A stretch of 64,000 bases of DNA from Chitinophaga pinensis (GCA_945907065.1 CAMDSC010000001.1:33190-97189); one strand, 5' to 3'. Shown: positions 50,163 through 60,105, counted from the stretch's first letter. The notes: a model not told the origin generated them from the sequence alone. Numbers and translations are program-made.

Positions 50163-51515
50163 TTAAAGCATCAATCGGGCTAAGCTAAAATAGAGAAATA
50201 ACCCAACCAAATCATTGGTAGTAGTAATAAATGGGCCTGTAGCCAAGGCGGGATCAATTTTAAATCTGTCAAGAATAAGTGGTATCAAAGTTCCAAGTAT
50301 GGATGCAAAAAGAATAACTGATAATAAAGCAATGCTTACCACTTCGGCAATATTTAAAGGATTGCCAATGGCAGCAGTATAGGCCAATAATAATCCAGAG
50401 CATATTAAACCATTAAGTAAAGCTACTGAAAATTCTTTGGCCAATCGGGGAATAAAATTTTTGGTGTCCAAACTGTCGTTGGCCAAACCTTGAACAATTA
50501 TAGATGACGATTGAACTCCTGCGTTTCCGCCCATTGCCGCTACCAAAGGCATAAATAAAGCAAGTTGCAAGTTGGCCGATAGCTGACTTTCAAATCCTTT
50601 AATTACAAAGGAATTCATTAATCCTCCACCCAATCCAATAATTAGCCAAGGTAATCTGGCTCGGGATAATACCCATATTTTATCGGTTGATTCTACGTTT
50701 TCACTGATACCTGATAGTAATTGATAATCCTTATCGGCCTCTTCTTTTACAAAATCTATAACATCATCTATTGTTACCAAACCAATGAGCCGTTTTAATG
50801 CATCAACAATTGGCAAAGCTTCCAAATCGTATTTGCTCATTATGTTGGCTACTTCTTCACCTCGTGTATGCACATGAGCAAAAATTACATTAGAATCAAA
50901 TATTTCTGAAACTTTAGTAGTAGCTTTTTCTAGTAGTATTTTTTTTAAAGGAACTATTCCTAAAAGAATATCGTGGTTATCTACAACATATATGGCGTTA
51001 ACCTTTGTTACGTTTTCAGCCTGTTTTCTTATCTCCTCAGTACATTGAGCCAGATTCCAGTTTAGGTTAACTTTAATTAATTCCTTAGCCATTAATCCAC
51101 CCGCAGTGTCTTCATCATGGTGAAGCAATGAAACCAATTGAATGGAATATTCTAAATCCGTTACATAGCTTATAATTTCCTGAGATAAGGATTTGGGTAA
51201 TTCATTAAGAATATCTACCGCATCATCCGAGTTTAAATTCTCTATAAATCGGGAGGCTATTTCCTTGGGAGTATATGCTGTTAAAAGAATTTCTCGCTTG
51301 TCAGATTCTAGTTCTGCCAATACTTCTACCGCTTTATTATCCGCTAAATGGTCAAAGCAATATTTGCATTCGTTTAAATTTAGTTTGGTAAATAATTCGG
51401 CAATATCTACAGGATATAAACGATCTAAGGCTGAAGAAACACTGGATTCGAGATTGCCACTAATCCAAGATTTAAGTTCTTCTACAAATGTATCTGTTAG
51501 CTGAAACTGCGACAT
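50163..51515 (-). CDS. mgtE: Magnesium transporter MgtE
   Basis: MgtE_N repeats (FIENLNSDDAVDILNELP), CBS pair, membrane domain PLVAAMGGNAGVQSSSIIVQGLA. Confidence 0.95.
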   Translation of the reverse strand: MSQFQLTDTFVEELKSWISGNLESSVSSALDRLYPVDIAELFTKLNLNECKYCFDHLADNKAVEVLAELESDKREILLTAYTPKEIASRFIENLNSDDAVDILNELPKSLSQEIISYVTDLEYSIQLVSLLHHDEDTAGGLMAKELIKVNLNWNLAQCTEEIRKQAENVTKVNAIYVVDNHDILLGIVPLKKILLEKATTKVSEIFDSNVIFAHVHTRGEEVANIMSKYDLEALPIVDALKRLIGLVTIDDVIDFVKEEADKDYQLLSGISENVESTDKIWVLSRARLPWLIIGLGGGLMNSFVIKGFESQLSANLQLALFMPLVAAMGGNAGVQSSSIIVQGLANDSLDTKNFIPRLAKEFSVALLNGLICSGLLLAYTAAIGNPLNIAEVVSIALLSVILFASILGTLIPLILDRFKIDPALATGPFITTTNDLVGLFLYFSLARLML

Positions 51516-51571
51516 TTTTTATATAATAACAGACGACTTCCAATTTTTTTATAAACTTCTTAAATTAAAAC

Positions 51572-52345
51572 TTATACCTTTTCACTTTCTATAAATTTTG
51601 TAAGTTCTATGAACTGATTTACCGAAAGTGTTTCAGGCCGCAATTTAGCAAAAGGATGGCTTAAAAAAACCTCTTTTAAATTAAATTTACTTAAACTGTT
51701 TAGCAGTGTTTTTCTTCGTTGGTTAAAGGCGGTTTTTACAACTTCAAAAAGAAGTTTTTCGTTGCAATCTAACTTGTAATCTGATTTCCTGATACAGGAT
51801 ATAACGGCAGAGTCAACCTTTGGTGGCGGAAAAAATGCTCCCGGTGAAATTTTAAACTCAATTTTTACATCATAAAAAGCTTGCACCAAAACCGACAAAA
51901 TTCCATATTCCTTGCTTCCTTCTTTTGAGGCAATCCTTACTGCTACTTCTTTTTGAAACATCCCGCCCATCAAAGGAATAAGATTTCGATTCTCCAACAT
52001 TTTGAAAATAATTTGAGACGAAATATTGTATGGGAAATTTCCTATAAGGATAAATTCTTTATCAAAAAGCTTCGAAATTTGAAGTTGTAAAAAATCACCT
52101 TCAATTAAAAACGGTTTCTGTAAAATGCCATTTTCTTGCAAATATTCTGAAGATTCAGTGTCAATTTCAATGGCATGAATAATTTTGTTGGGTTGTTTTA
52201 ACAGGTGTTTGGTTAAAATTCCTTTACCGGGTCCAATTTCCAAAACATTTTCTACATTGCTTTTATTCACTAAAATAGCAGTTCGTTCGGCGATGTTTTG
52301 GTCGGTTAAAAAATGTTGGCCAAGGTGTTTTTTAGGTTTTACCAT
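51572..52345 (-). CDS. rsmA: 16S rRNA (adenine(1518)-N(6)/adenine(1519)-N(6))-dimethyltransferase
   Basis: KKHLGQHFLTDQNIAERT, VLEIGPGKGILTKHLL, LIGNFPYNISSQIIFKML, FNQRRKTLLNSL. Confidence 0.97.
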   Translation of the reverse strand: MVKPKKHLGQHFLTDQNIAERTAILVNKSNVENVLEIGPGKGILTKHLLKQPNKIIHAIEIDTESSEYLQENGILQKPFLIEGDFLQLQISKLFDKEFILIGNFPYNISSQIIFKMLENRNLIPLMGGMFQKEVAVRIASKEGSKEYGILSVLVQAFYDVKIEFKISPGAFFPPPKVDSAVISCIRKSDYKLDCNEKLLFEVVKTAFNQRRKTLLNSLSKFNLKEVFLSHPFAKLRPETLSVNQFIELTKFIESEKV

Positions 52346-52420
52346 TTACAGGGCAAAGGTAGTGAAGAGATGTAAAGGAATGAAAAGCAAAAAGATTTAT
52401 TGTAATGCTTTTAAAAATCC

Positions 52421-52451
52421 TTTGAATAAATAATTATTATTTCTATTTTTG
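52421..52451 (+). promoter_or_regulatory. Promoter of rpsO (TTTG-N19-TATTTTTG)
   Basis: Match to -33/-7 Bacteroidota consensus with 19-nt spacer, 30 nt upstream of rpsO. Confidence 0.7.
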
Positions 52452-52481
52452 CCGTCCTTTAAAGAAAACCAATAGCATACA

Positions 52482-52751
52482 ATGCATTTAACAACAGAAG
52501 ACAAAAAAGAAATTTTCAAAACCTACGGAGGTAGTGAAACCAATACAGGTTCGGCGGAAGCACAAGTAGCTATGTTTACACAACGTATCACATACTTAAC
52601 CGGACATTTAAAAATTAACAAAAAGGATTTTTCTACTGAATTGAGCCTTGTTAAATTGGTTGGTAAACGTCGTGCATTGCTTGATTATATCGCTAAAAAA
52701 GATATTTACAAGTATCGCGAACTTATCAAACAACTAGGTATACGTAAGTAA
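52482..52751 (+). CDS. rpsO: 30S ribosomal protein S15
   Basis: GSAEAQVAMFTQRITYLTGHLKINKKDFSTELSLVKLVGKRRALLDYI. Confidence 0.97.
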   Translation: MHLTTEDKKEIFKTYGGSETNTGSAEAQVAMFTQRITYLTGHLKINKKDFSTELSLVKLVGKRRALLDYIAKKDIYKYRELIKQLGIRK

Positions 52752-52800
52752 TTTCTTTTTTCGTCGAGCCTTTGGCGAGGCGAAATTTCACCTTCTCGGT

Positions 52801-52830
52801 AAAAAGCCCCGTTCGGAAACGACTTTTTTT
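52801..52830 (+). promoter_or_regulatory. Hairpin with T-run in the rpsO-pnp intergenic region (possible attenuator/partial terminator)
   Basis: AAAAAG-CCC-CGTT-CGGA-AACG-A-CTTTTTTT, 20 nt before the likely pnp ATG at 52850. Confidence 0.55.
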
Positions 52831-52849
52831 ACTATTAAAAAAAATTAAA

Positions 52850-55090
52850 ATGAACTATACAGCTTTTACCAAATCATTCGATTTTGGCGACGGACGCATA
52901 ATTACTCTGGAAACAGGGAAATTAGCAAAACAAGCACATGGATCCGTGGTGCTAACAATGGGCAAAACTATGATTTTGGCCACCGTGGTTTCTAATTATG
53001 AAGCCAAAGAAGATTTAGATTTTCTTCCCCTTTCAGTGGATTACCAAGAAAAATTTGCAGCAGTAGGTCGTATTCCCGGTAGTTTTTTACGCCGTGAAAG
53101 CCGCCTTTCTGATTATGAAGTATTAATCTGTCGTATTGTTGACAGAGCTATTCGTCCTTTATTTCCGGATGATTATCACTCAGAAACTCAAGTAAACTTA
53201 TTTTTAATCTCAAGTGATGAAAATATTTTACCTGATGCTTTAGTTGGTTTGGCTGCTTCAGCAGCTATTTGTATCACTGATATTCCTTTTGCCGGTCCAA
53301 TTTCTGAAGTAAGAGTTGCTCGTGTAGATGGTAAATTTATCATCAACCCTTATAAAGACCAATTAGAGAAAAGTGATTTGGACTTGATCGTTTCAGGAAC
53401 TGCCAATGAACTTAACATGGTAGAAGGTGAAATGACCAACGCTTCGGAAGCGGATATGGTTGAAGCTTTGAAACTTGCTCATGAATACATTAAAAAGCAA
53501 TGTGCTTTCCAGTTGGAATTTTGTGATTTAATGGGTGGTCGCAAGGCAACCAGAGAATACAATCATGAAATAAATGATGAGGATTTAAAGAAAAAAGTTA
53601 GAGACGATGTTTACCAAAAAATATATGATGTAGCTAAAGTTCCTAGTAATAAGGACGAACGTTCGGCTGCATTCAAAGCTATTTTAGATGAATATATTTT
53701 ATCTAAAGGTGATGGTTTGGAAGACACAACCAAAAAACTTATAAAACGATATTTTGGTAAAGCCAAAAAGGAAGCGGTTCGTAACATGATGTTGGATACC
53801 CGCAGCCGTTTGGACGGTCGCCAATTGGATGAAATTCGCCCGATATGGAGTGAAGTGGATTATTTACCATGTGCTCATGGTTCAAGTGTATTTACTCGTG
53901 GTGAAACACAATCGTTGACTTCAGTAACTTTAGGCGGAAAACTTGACCAGCAATTATTGGATAGCCCAATGGTGTATGGCAAAAGCGGTTTTATGTTGCA
54001 TTATAATTTTCCAGGCTTTAGTACAGGTGAAATAAAACCAAACCGTGCTCCGGCTCGTCGTGAAATTGGACATGGAAATTTAGCTGCCCGCAGTTTAAAG
54101 AAAATGCTTCCTGACCAAGTAGATTATACTATCCGTATCGTTTCTGATATTTTAGAATCGAACGGAAGTAGCAGTATGGCTACTGTTTGTGCAGGTTCAT
54201 TAGCGTTAATGGATGCCGGTATTAAAATGAAAGAAGCTGTTTCAGGTATTGCGATGGGTATGATTTCTGATCCAAAATCAGGCCGTTATGCGATCCTTTC
54301 TGATATCTTGGGTGATGAAGATCATTTAGGAGATATGGATTTTAAAATTGTTGGAACAAGCAAAGGTATCGTAGCTTGCCAAATGGATATAAAAGTAGAA
54401 GGTTTATCGTATGAATTATTAGCTGAAGCTTTGGAGCAATCACGCAGAGGAAGACTTCATATCTTGGACAAAATGAATGAAACCCTTAGTGCTCCAAGAG
54501 AAGAACTAAAACCACATACCCCAAGAATTGAACGCATTGAAATTGAAAAAGATAAAATAGGAGCAGTAATCGGTAGCGGAGGAAAGGTGATTCAGGAAAT
54601 TCAGGCAACTACAGGTACTACAATCTCTATTGAAGAAGTTGGAAATAAAGGAATCGTTGAGATTTTAGCCACTGACATGGAAAGCATGGAAAAAGCCAAA
54701 GCCATTGTGATTGGAATAATTACCGACCCTGAAGAAGGAGCTACTTATGAAGGTGTGGTAAAAGGTATTCAGGAATTTGGAGCTTTTGTTGAATTTATGC
54801 CAGGCAAACAAGGTTTGTTGCATATTTCTGAAATAAGCTATACACGATTAAACAGCATGGATGGTGTTTATCAGGAAGGTGATACCGTTCAGGTGAAATT
54901 ATTAGAAGTTGATAAAAAGACCGGTAAGTTTAAGCTTTCACACAAGGCACTTCTAGAAAAACCTGAGGGTTATGTAGAACCAGCCCCTCGTCCTCCGCGT
55001 GATAGAGATGATAGAGGCAGAGGTGGTGATCGAAGAGATGATAGAAGAGGTGGCGGAGATAGAAGAGGGGATGACAGAAATCGTCGTTAA
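52850..55090 (+). CDS. pnp: Polyribonucleotide nucleotidyltransferase (likely start 52850)
   Basis: Two RNase PH domains, KH (IGAVIGSGGKVIQEIQATTG), S1 (EGVVKGIQEFGAFVEFMPGKQGLLHISEI); Arg/Asp/Gly-rich tail. Confidence 0.97.
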   Translation: MNYTAFTKSFDFGDGRIITLETGKLAKQAHGSVVLTMGKTMILATVVSNYEAKEDLDFLPLSVDYQEKFAAVGRIPGSFLRRESRLSDYEVLICRIVDRAIRPLFPDDYHSETQVNLFLISSDENILPDALVGLAASAAICITDIPFAGPISEVRVARVDGKFIINPYKDQLEKSDLDLIVSGTANELNMVEGEMTNASEADMVEALKLAHEYIKKQCAFQLEFCDLMGGRKATREYNHEINDEDLKKKVRDDVYQKIYDVAKVPSNKDERSAAFKAILDEYILSKGDGLEDTTKKLIKRYFGKAKKEAVRNMMLDTRSRLDGRQLDEIRPIWSEVDYLPCAHGSSVFTRGETQSLTSVTLGGKLDQQLLDSPMVYGKSGFMLHYNFPGFSTGEIKPNRAPARREIGHGNLAARSLKKMLPDQVDYTIRIVSDILESNGSSSMATVCAGSLALMDAGIKMKEAVSGIAMGMISDPKSGRYAILSDILGDEDHLGDMDFKIVGTSKGIVACQMDIKVEGLSYELLAEALEQSRRGRLHILDKMNETLSAPREELKPHTPRIERIEIEKDKIGAVIGSGGKVIQEIQATTGTTISIEEVGNKGIVEILATDMESMEKAKAIVIGIITDPEEGATYEGVVKGIQEFGAFVEFMPGKQGLLHISEISYTRLNSMDGVYQEGDTVQVKLLEVDKKTGKFKLSHKALLEKPEGYVEPAPRPPRDRDDRGRGGDRRDDRRGGGDRRGDDRNRR

Positions 55091-55112
55091 TTTATAACAG
55101 AATTATATTATT

Positions 55113-55144
55113 AAAACCCTTCTCATTTGAGAGGGGTTTTCTTT
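55113..55144 (+). terminator. Rho-independent terminator after pnp
   Basis: AAAACCCTTCTC-ATTT-GAGAGGGGTTTTCTTTT. Confidence 0.9.
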
Positions 55145-55310
55145 TGATATTGAAAATGTTATGTAATTTTACCAAAACAATTTTTGAACCAGGTAGTTAA
55201 TAAAAGTACTTAAGTTTCACATAGCTTTTCCAATTTATCTATGTGCGTTGCTATGTTTCTTTGCTCCTAGGTGTTTGAAAAGAAAATCAAGTAATATTCA
55301 GTATTATTAA

Positions 55311-55730
55311 ATGAAAATAAAAATTGAATTACAATCTCTGGGTTACGATGGCTACCACCTGTTTTGCAAAGTAAAAGTGAATGGTAAAAAATGCCGTGCA
55401 TTAATAGATACTGGCGCCAGCAAAACTGTTATAGGCAAGAAACTGATTGGAAAATTGATGGTGGAAGAATATAAAGTGAAAGGAGATAACCAACTGACTG
55501 GCATTCATCCCGGAGAGGTAAATGTGGCTTTTGCTAAAATTGATTCTATTAGTTTTGGTAACCTAAAGTTTAAAAATTTAATTACTGGCCTCATCGATTT
55601 GGAGCATGTAAATTTGCAGTATAAAACCTTAAATATTGAACCTTTTGAGCTGATAATAGGGGGTGATATTTTAACTAAAGGCAAAGCGGTGATTGATTAT
55701 AAAAACAAAATTTTAAAACTTAATAAATAA
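55311..55730 (+). CDS. Retropepsin-like clan AA aspartic protease
   Basis: CRALIDTGASKTVIGKKL (DTGA) and LIIGGDILTKGKAVIDYKNKIL. Confidence 0.8.
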   Translation: MKIKIELQSLGYDGYHLFCKVKVNGKKCRALIDTGASKTVIGKKLIGKLMVEEYKVKGDNQLTGIHPGEVNVAFAKIDSISFGNLKFKNLITGLIDLEHVNLQYKTLNIEPFELIIGGDILTKGKAVIDYKNKILKLNK

Positions 55731-56272
55731 TGAACCGATGGTTGCTTATAATTTCGATTGGAATTTTGGCAAACTGCAATTCCAAGCCGTTTCATAATCT
55801 AAAAGGTGAAGAAACCAACATTGAAATAAAAGCCAACACCAAAGCCATTGTTTATTTTTTTATGGTTCCTGATTGCCCTTTTGCACAATTTTATACCATG
55901 TCCATAAGTCAGGTATACAGCCAGTATTATAATAAAGAAGTTCAGTTTTATGGAATTGTTCCGGGCGATTTATATTCGCTAAAAGAAATTAATGAGTTTA
56001 AAACCAATTACAATTTTATACCTGAAATATTGATTGATAAAACCTATAGTCTTTCAAAAAAATACGATGTTAAAGTGGTTCCGCAAGTTGTGGTTACTGA
56101 TATAGAAGGATTGGTTTTGTATTCAGGAAAAATAGATGACCAAGCCATACAAGCTGGGCAAAAGAAATATCAACCCACCAAGTTTTATTTGTTGGATGCT
56201 TTAAAAAATACGCTATCGGATAAGCCGGTTGTTGTAAAAAAGACCAATGCAGTTGGGTGTTATATTGAGTGA
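55730..56272 (+). CDS. Redoxin/thioredoxin-like lipoprotein
   Basis: MNRWLLIISIGILANC lipobox; AIVYFFMVPDCPFAQFYTMSISQVYSQYYNKEVQFYGIVPG; YDVKVVPQVVVTDIEGLVLYSGKIDDQ; ends VVVKKTNAVGCYIE. Confidence 0.75.
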   Translation: MNRWLLIISIGILANCNSKPFHNLKGEETNIEIKANTKAIVYFFMVPDCPFAQFYTMSISQVYSQYYNKEVQFYGIVPGDLYSLKEINEFKTNYNFIPEILIDKTYSLSKKYDVKVVPQVVVTDIEGLVLYSGKIDDQAIQAGQKKYQPTKFYLLDALKNTLSDKPVVVKKTNAVGCYIE

Positions 56273-56306
56273 GGTTGATTTGGCCTTATGATAAACCACT
56301 GTTAAG

Positions 56307-56322
56307 ATGCTAGCGATAGCAT
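56307..56322. repeat. Short palindrome ATGCTA-GCGA-TAGCAT
   Basis: 6-bp perfect stem between the redoxin gene and the 3' end of the minus-strand nuclease gene. Confidence 0.55.
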
Positions 56323-56337
56323 GGGTGTGTTTAATCT

Positions 56338-57051
56338 TTATAGATCAATATCAATATTTATAGGTGAATGGTCACTATGTGCAGTCCAGTTTTCATAAGT
56401 TCCAATTTCGACTTTCGTTACTTTGTCAAGCAAGTCAGCTGAAACAAAGCAATAATCAATGTGATATGGTTTTTCTTGCTTTCGATACATATACAAAGTT
56501 GGGTGCTTTTCTTTTCCTTGTTCAGTATTAAAGTGCTTATGGTAGACACTATGAATGTCTTTTTCTTCAAGTTTATTTACAACGTTTGAATGAGTTCCAA
56601 CTCTGTCTTTGTAGTCCCAAATTTTATTGCTATTAAAGTCACCTATTAAAATTGTTGAGCTACGAAGCAAGTTTTTGTAATGATTAATAGCAAACCATAC
56701 TTGTCCAATGTATCTAGCTTCACGATTTTCTTTGTTGCCCATAGCCCAAATAGCTAAAAGTGTAAATGTCTGTCCGTTTCCGGTTACCTCCAATGGAAGA
56801 ATGTATCGAAATTCGGGATTAAAATCGGGTAGAAGTTTGAATTTGAAATTAGAGTAAGAAAAAATTCCAATTCCCTTTTTTCCCCCGTCACTATACCAAT
56901 AAACATCATTGGGTTTCTTTGTATTTTCACTAAACTTTAATTTGTCAGGATGCTCACATTCTTGAATAACTAAAATATCAGGTTTTAATGTCAAAATAAA
57001 ATCCGCCTTTTTTCTAAATGCTCCTTGACAGTTCCATGATACTATTCTCAT
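56338..57051 (-). CDS. Endonuclease/exonuclease/phosphatase (EEP) family protein
   Basis: MRIVSWNCQGAFRKK, PDILVIQECEHP, TILIGDFNSNKIWD, NWTAHSDHSPINIDI. Confidence 0.9.
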   Translation of the reverse strand: MRIVSWNCQGAFRKKADFILTLKPDILVIQECEHPDKLKFSENTKKPNDVYWYSDGGKKGIGIFSYSNFKFKLLPDFNPEFRYILPLEVTGNGQTFTLLAIWAMGNKENREARYIGQVWFAINHYKNLLRSSTILIGDFNSNKIWDYKDRVGTHSNVVNKLEEKDIHSVYHKHFNTEQGKEKHPTLYMYRKQEKPYHIDYCFVSADLLDKVTKVEIGTYENWTAHSDHSPINIDIDL

Positions 57052-57221
57052 TTTACATTATTAATTCATTATTTCGGTGTCTTCTAATAGTGATCCCAAA
57101 ATATATAGTTTTCAAAATAGTATTATTTATTCCACGCAAGTAAACCATTAAATTTTAATCCTCCCAATTTTAAAAAAAATCTATTAGGTAGGAAACTTAC
57201 CCTTTATTTTTGCAGCATCGG

Positions 57222-58580
57222 ATGCAAAAAATTTTATTTCTTTTTTTTGTTTTTACTTTCATTTCCTGCACACAGCAAGAAACCGAAACCCTTTCCATCC
57301 CGGCTGAAAAGCTTACGTTCACCGAACATATTGCTCCAATACTTTATAAAAACTGTGTGGTGTGCCACCGCAGCGATGGTATAGCACCGTTTAGTTTGAT
57401 TACTTATAAAGACGTGTGGCGGAAGAAAAAAACAATTGTAAATGTAACCCAACGGGGCTTTATGCCGCCATGGCCTGCTGACCCAAATTACAGCCATTTT
57501 GTAGGGGAACGGATATTAACCAAAGAAGAAAAACTGATGCTGAAACTTTGGGTAAAAAACGGAGCCAAGGAAGGTCCGGCAGCGGCTTTGCCCAAAGCTC
57601 CAAAATTCCCAAACGGTTCGCTTTTAGGAACGCCTGATTTAACCTTGTACCTGGACAGCGTGTATTTGGAAGCCCACGGGCAAGATAAATTTTTAACAGT
57701 TAAAATTCCATTTAGTATTGGAAAAGATACGTTTGTAAAAGCCGTTGAATTTGTTCCCGGTATGGGCAACAATGTTCACCACATGAACGGGCATTTGCTT
57801 AATTATTCCCCGCTTAAAAAAGCCAATGTTTTTGACGGAACACGGGTGGCTAACGAGCAAGCCAATAACTTTGATGAACAGGTTTTAAAATTGAAACTGA
57901 AAAATGATGATGGCTCAGATCCTGACCGAATTCACTCTGCAGTAAATTATTTACCCGGCGTTTATCCTGTTCTGTATCCTGCCGGTATAGGTGGGTTTAA
58001 ATTAAGTAAAATTGGAGCCTTTGTAGCCAGTGATATTCATTATGGGCCAAGCCATAAAACCATGATTGATAAATCTCGCATCAATGTGTTTTATGCTGCT
58101 AAACCTCCCACCCGTCCAACATTTGAATTGATGCTTGGAACCAACGGGCAATCGGAAATTATTCCTCCGCTAGTTGTTCCGCCCAATCGTATAATTACTT
58201 GCCGAACCAAAGGCATTGTGCCCGATGATATTTCGGTATTAACCTTAAATCCTCACATGCACTTGTTGGGAACATCTTTCAAAGCCTTTGGATTAACCGA
58301 GCAAGGCGATACCATAAAATTAATAAGTATTCCCCGCTGGGATTTCCGGTGGCAGTATTTTTATACCTTTCAAAAACCGGTGAAATTGCCCAAAGGCACT
58401 ACGATTATAGTGGAAGGGGTGTTTGATAATACGGTAAACAATCCCAATAACCCCAATAATCCACCCAAAACCGTATCGGATAAGCGGGCCACCATGAAAA
58501 CCAGTGATGAAATGTTTCAGTTTATTATTACTTGGATGCCTTATAAAGCAGGGGATGAATCCATTATCCTAGGCAAATAG
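57222..58580 (+). CDS. Cytochrome c-containing copper type II ascorbate-dependent monooxygenase-like lipoprotein
   Basis: Lipobox FTFISCTQQ; heme motif CVVCH; RGFMPPWPADP; NPHMHLLGTSFKAFGL, RWDFRWQYFYTF, LPKGTTIIVEGVFDNTVNNPNNPNNPP. Confidence 0.82.
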   Translation: MQKILFLFFVFTFISCTQQETETLSIPAEKLTFTEHIAPILYKNCVVCHRSDGIAPFSLITYKDVWRKKKTIVNVTQRGFMPPWPADPNYSHFVGERILTKEEKLMLKLWVKNGAKEGPAAALPKAPKFPNGSLLGTPDLTLYLDSVYLEAHGQDKFLTVKIPFSIGKDTFVKAVEFVPGMGNNVHHMNGHLLNYSPLKKANVFDGTRVANEQANNFDEQVLKLKLKNDDGSDPDRIHSAVNYLPGVYPVLYPAGIGGFKLSKIGAFVASDIHYGPSHKTMIDKSRINVFYAAKPPTRPTFELMLGTNGQSEIIPPLVVPPNRIITCRTKGIVPDDISVLTLNPHMHLLGTSFKAFGLTEQGDTIKLISIPRWDFRWQYFYTFQKPVKLPKGTTIIVEGVFDNTVNNPNNPNNPPKTVSDKRATMKTSDEMFQFIITWMPYKAGDESIILGK

Positions 58581-58620
58581 CTTAAAATTTGAAATTTGAG
58601 ACATGAAATTTAGGACTTCC

Positions 58621-60006
58621 CTATTGCCCAACCTTTAATTTCTGGCCTTCGCGAATGCTTTCCACATTTTTAAGACCATTCCAATCCACCAGTTGAGTGG
58701 TATTTATTCCGTAGGTTTTACAAATCTTATAGGCAGTATCTCCTTTAGCCACAGTATGTAATCTGGCTTTTACTACAGGGGTTTCACGTTCTTTTTTAGG
58801 TTCAGGAGTTTTTAATAATCCTGCTTTTTTTGCAGCTTCTTTGGTTAAATAAATTTTATCACCAACTTTAAGTCCGTCAGTAGAAGTAATGCCGTTCCAA
58901 TCCAAAATATCTTCCATAAAAACATGGTATTTTTCAGAAATCCGGTAAAGATTATCTCCTGCCTTAAGGGTGTAATATCCTGAATTATTCGCAACTTCAT
59001 CAGCAGCAGCTTCTTTTTCAATTGCTTTTTTTGTCTCAGCTTCCTTTATTTTTTTTTCATTTTCAGCTGCATCTTTTTTTTCTTTTTCAAGCTGTTCCTG
59101 TTCTTCTTTATTAACAGTCGTCGGTTTGTCATCCCGCTTTTTTTGAAGGTAGAGTTTTGTCCCGGGCACAGCTTCTTCGCCGGGTGAAATATGATTTTTC
59201 TTGTATAATTGTTTTAATTTTATACCATAAAGTTGTGATACATCGTGCATATTTTCACCTTCCTGAACAATGTGGTAGGGCTCATTACCTTTTTTTCTTT
59301 TTGGTTTCAAATAAACAATATCGCCAGGCTCAATAGTTACACCTTTTGGTAAATCATTGTATCTGTATATTTGCTTTGAGTCAACGTCATTTTTTTTTGC
59401 AATAATATCAATTGATTCTCCTTCTTTGGCATACACCAAGGGGATATTATTATTTTTCAATTCATATTCTGGAACTATTCCATCAGGCATTGGTGCCAAG
59501 TCGTATTGATGTAAATTGTATCGGTCAATTATTCCAGTTATAAGTGTGTTGTATTTTGGATTGGTAGCATAGCCGGCTTTTCTCAAACCTTCTGCCCAAG
59601 CCTTGTAATCTGTTCGGTCCAATTTAAAACATTCGCTATAGCGCCAGTTATCTCTTAAAAAATTGGAGTGGTCTTTATAGCTTTCCTGGGCCGATTCATA
59701 AGCTCTGAAACATTCACCTTGTTCATCATCATCAGCAGTGATGGTTTTACCAGCCCAACCGGTTTTACATTTAATACCAAAATGGTTATTTGCTTCATGA
59801 GCCAATCGGCTGTTACCATTTTGAGATTCAAGAATACCTTGTGCCAAAGTAATACTGGCAGGAACACCCGTGCGATACATTTCACCAATAGCAAAGTCTT
59901 TATATTTTAAAATATATTGTTCTGAACTTGCTTTTGAAGGCTGGGCAAAACAAAACGATGAAAAGGGGATTATTAAAATTGCTAAAAAAAATCTCATATA
60001 ATACAC
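58621..60006 (-). CDS. Glucosaminidase domain protein with LysM repeats
   Basis: GVPASITLAQGILESQNGNSRLAHEANNHFGIKCK; DHSNFLRDNWRYS; LysM modules YTLKAGDNLYRISEKYHV and HTVAKGDTAYKICKTYGI. Confidence 0.92.
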   Translation of the reverse strand: MYYMRFFLAILIIPFSSFCFAQPSKASSEQYILKYKDFAIGEMYRTGVPASITLAQGILESQNGNSRLAHEANNHFGIKCKTGWAGKTITADDDEQGECFRAYESAQESYKDHSNFLRDNWRYSECFKLDRTDYKAWAEGLRKAGYATNPKYNTLITGIIDRYNLHQYDLAPMPDGIVPEYELKNNNIPLVYAKEGESIDIIAKKNDVDSKQIYRYNDLPKGVTIEPGDIVYLKPKRKKGNEPYHIVQEGENMHDVSQLYGIKLKQLYKKNHISPGEEAVPGTKLYLQKKRDDKPTTVNKEEQEQLEKEKKDAAENEKKIKEAETKKAIEKEAAADEVANNSGYYTLKAGDNLYRISEKYHVFMEDILDWNGITSTDGLKVGDKIYLTKEAAKKAGLLKTPEPKKERETPVVKARLHTVAKGDTAYKICKTYGINTTQLVDWNGLKNVESIREGQKLKVGQ

Positions 60007-60105
60007 AATACTGCAAATTTAGGTAAGGTAAATTTTGATAATGTTTTGAATTTTACACAACCTTACTGAATACAACGCTTTAAATACTGATATTTGTATA
60101 TTAAA

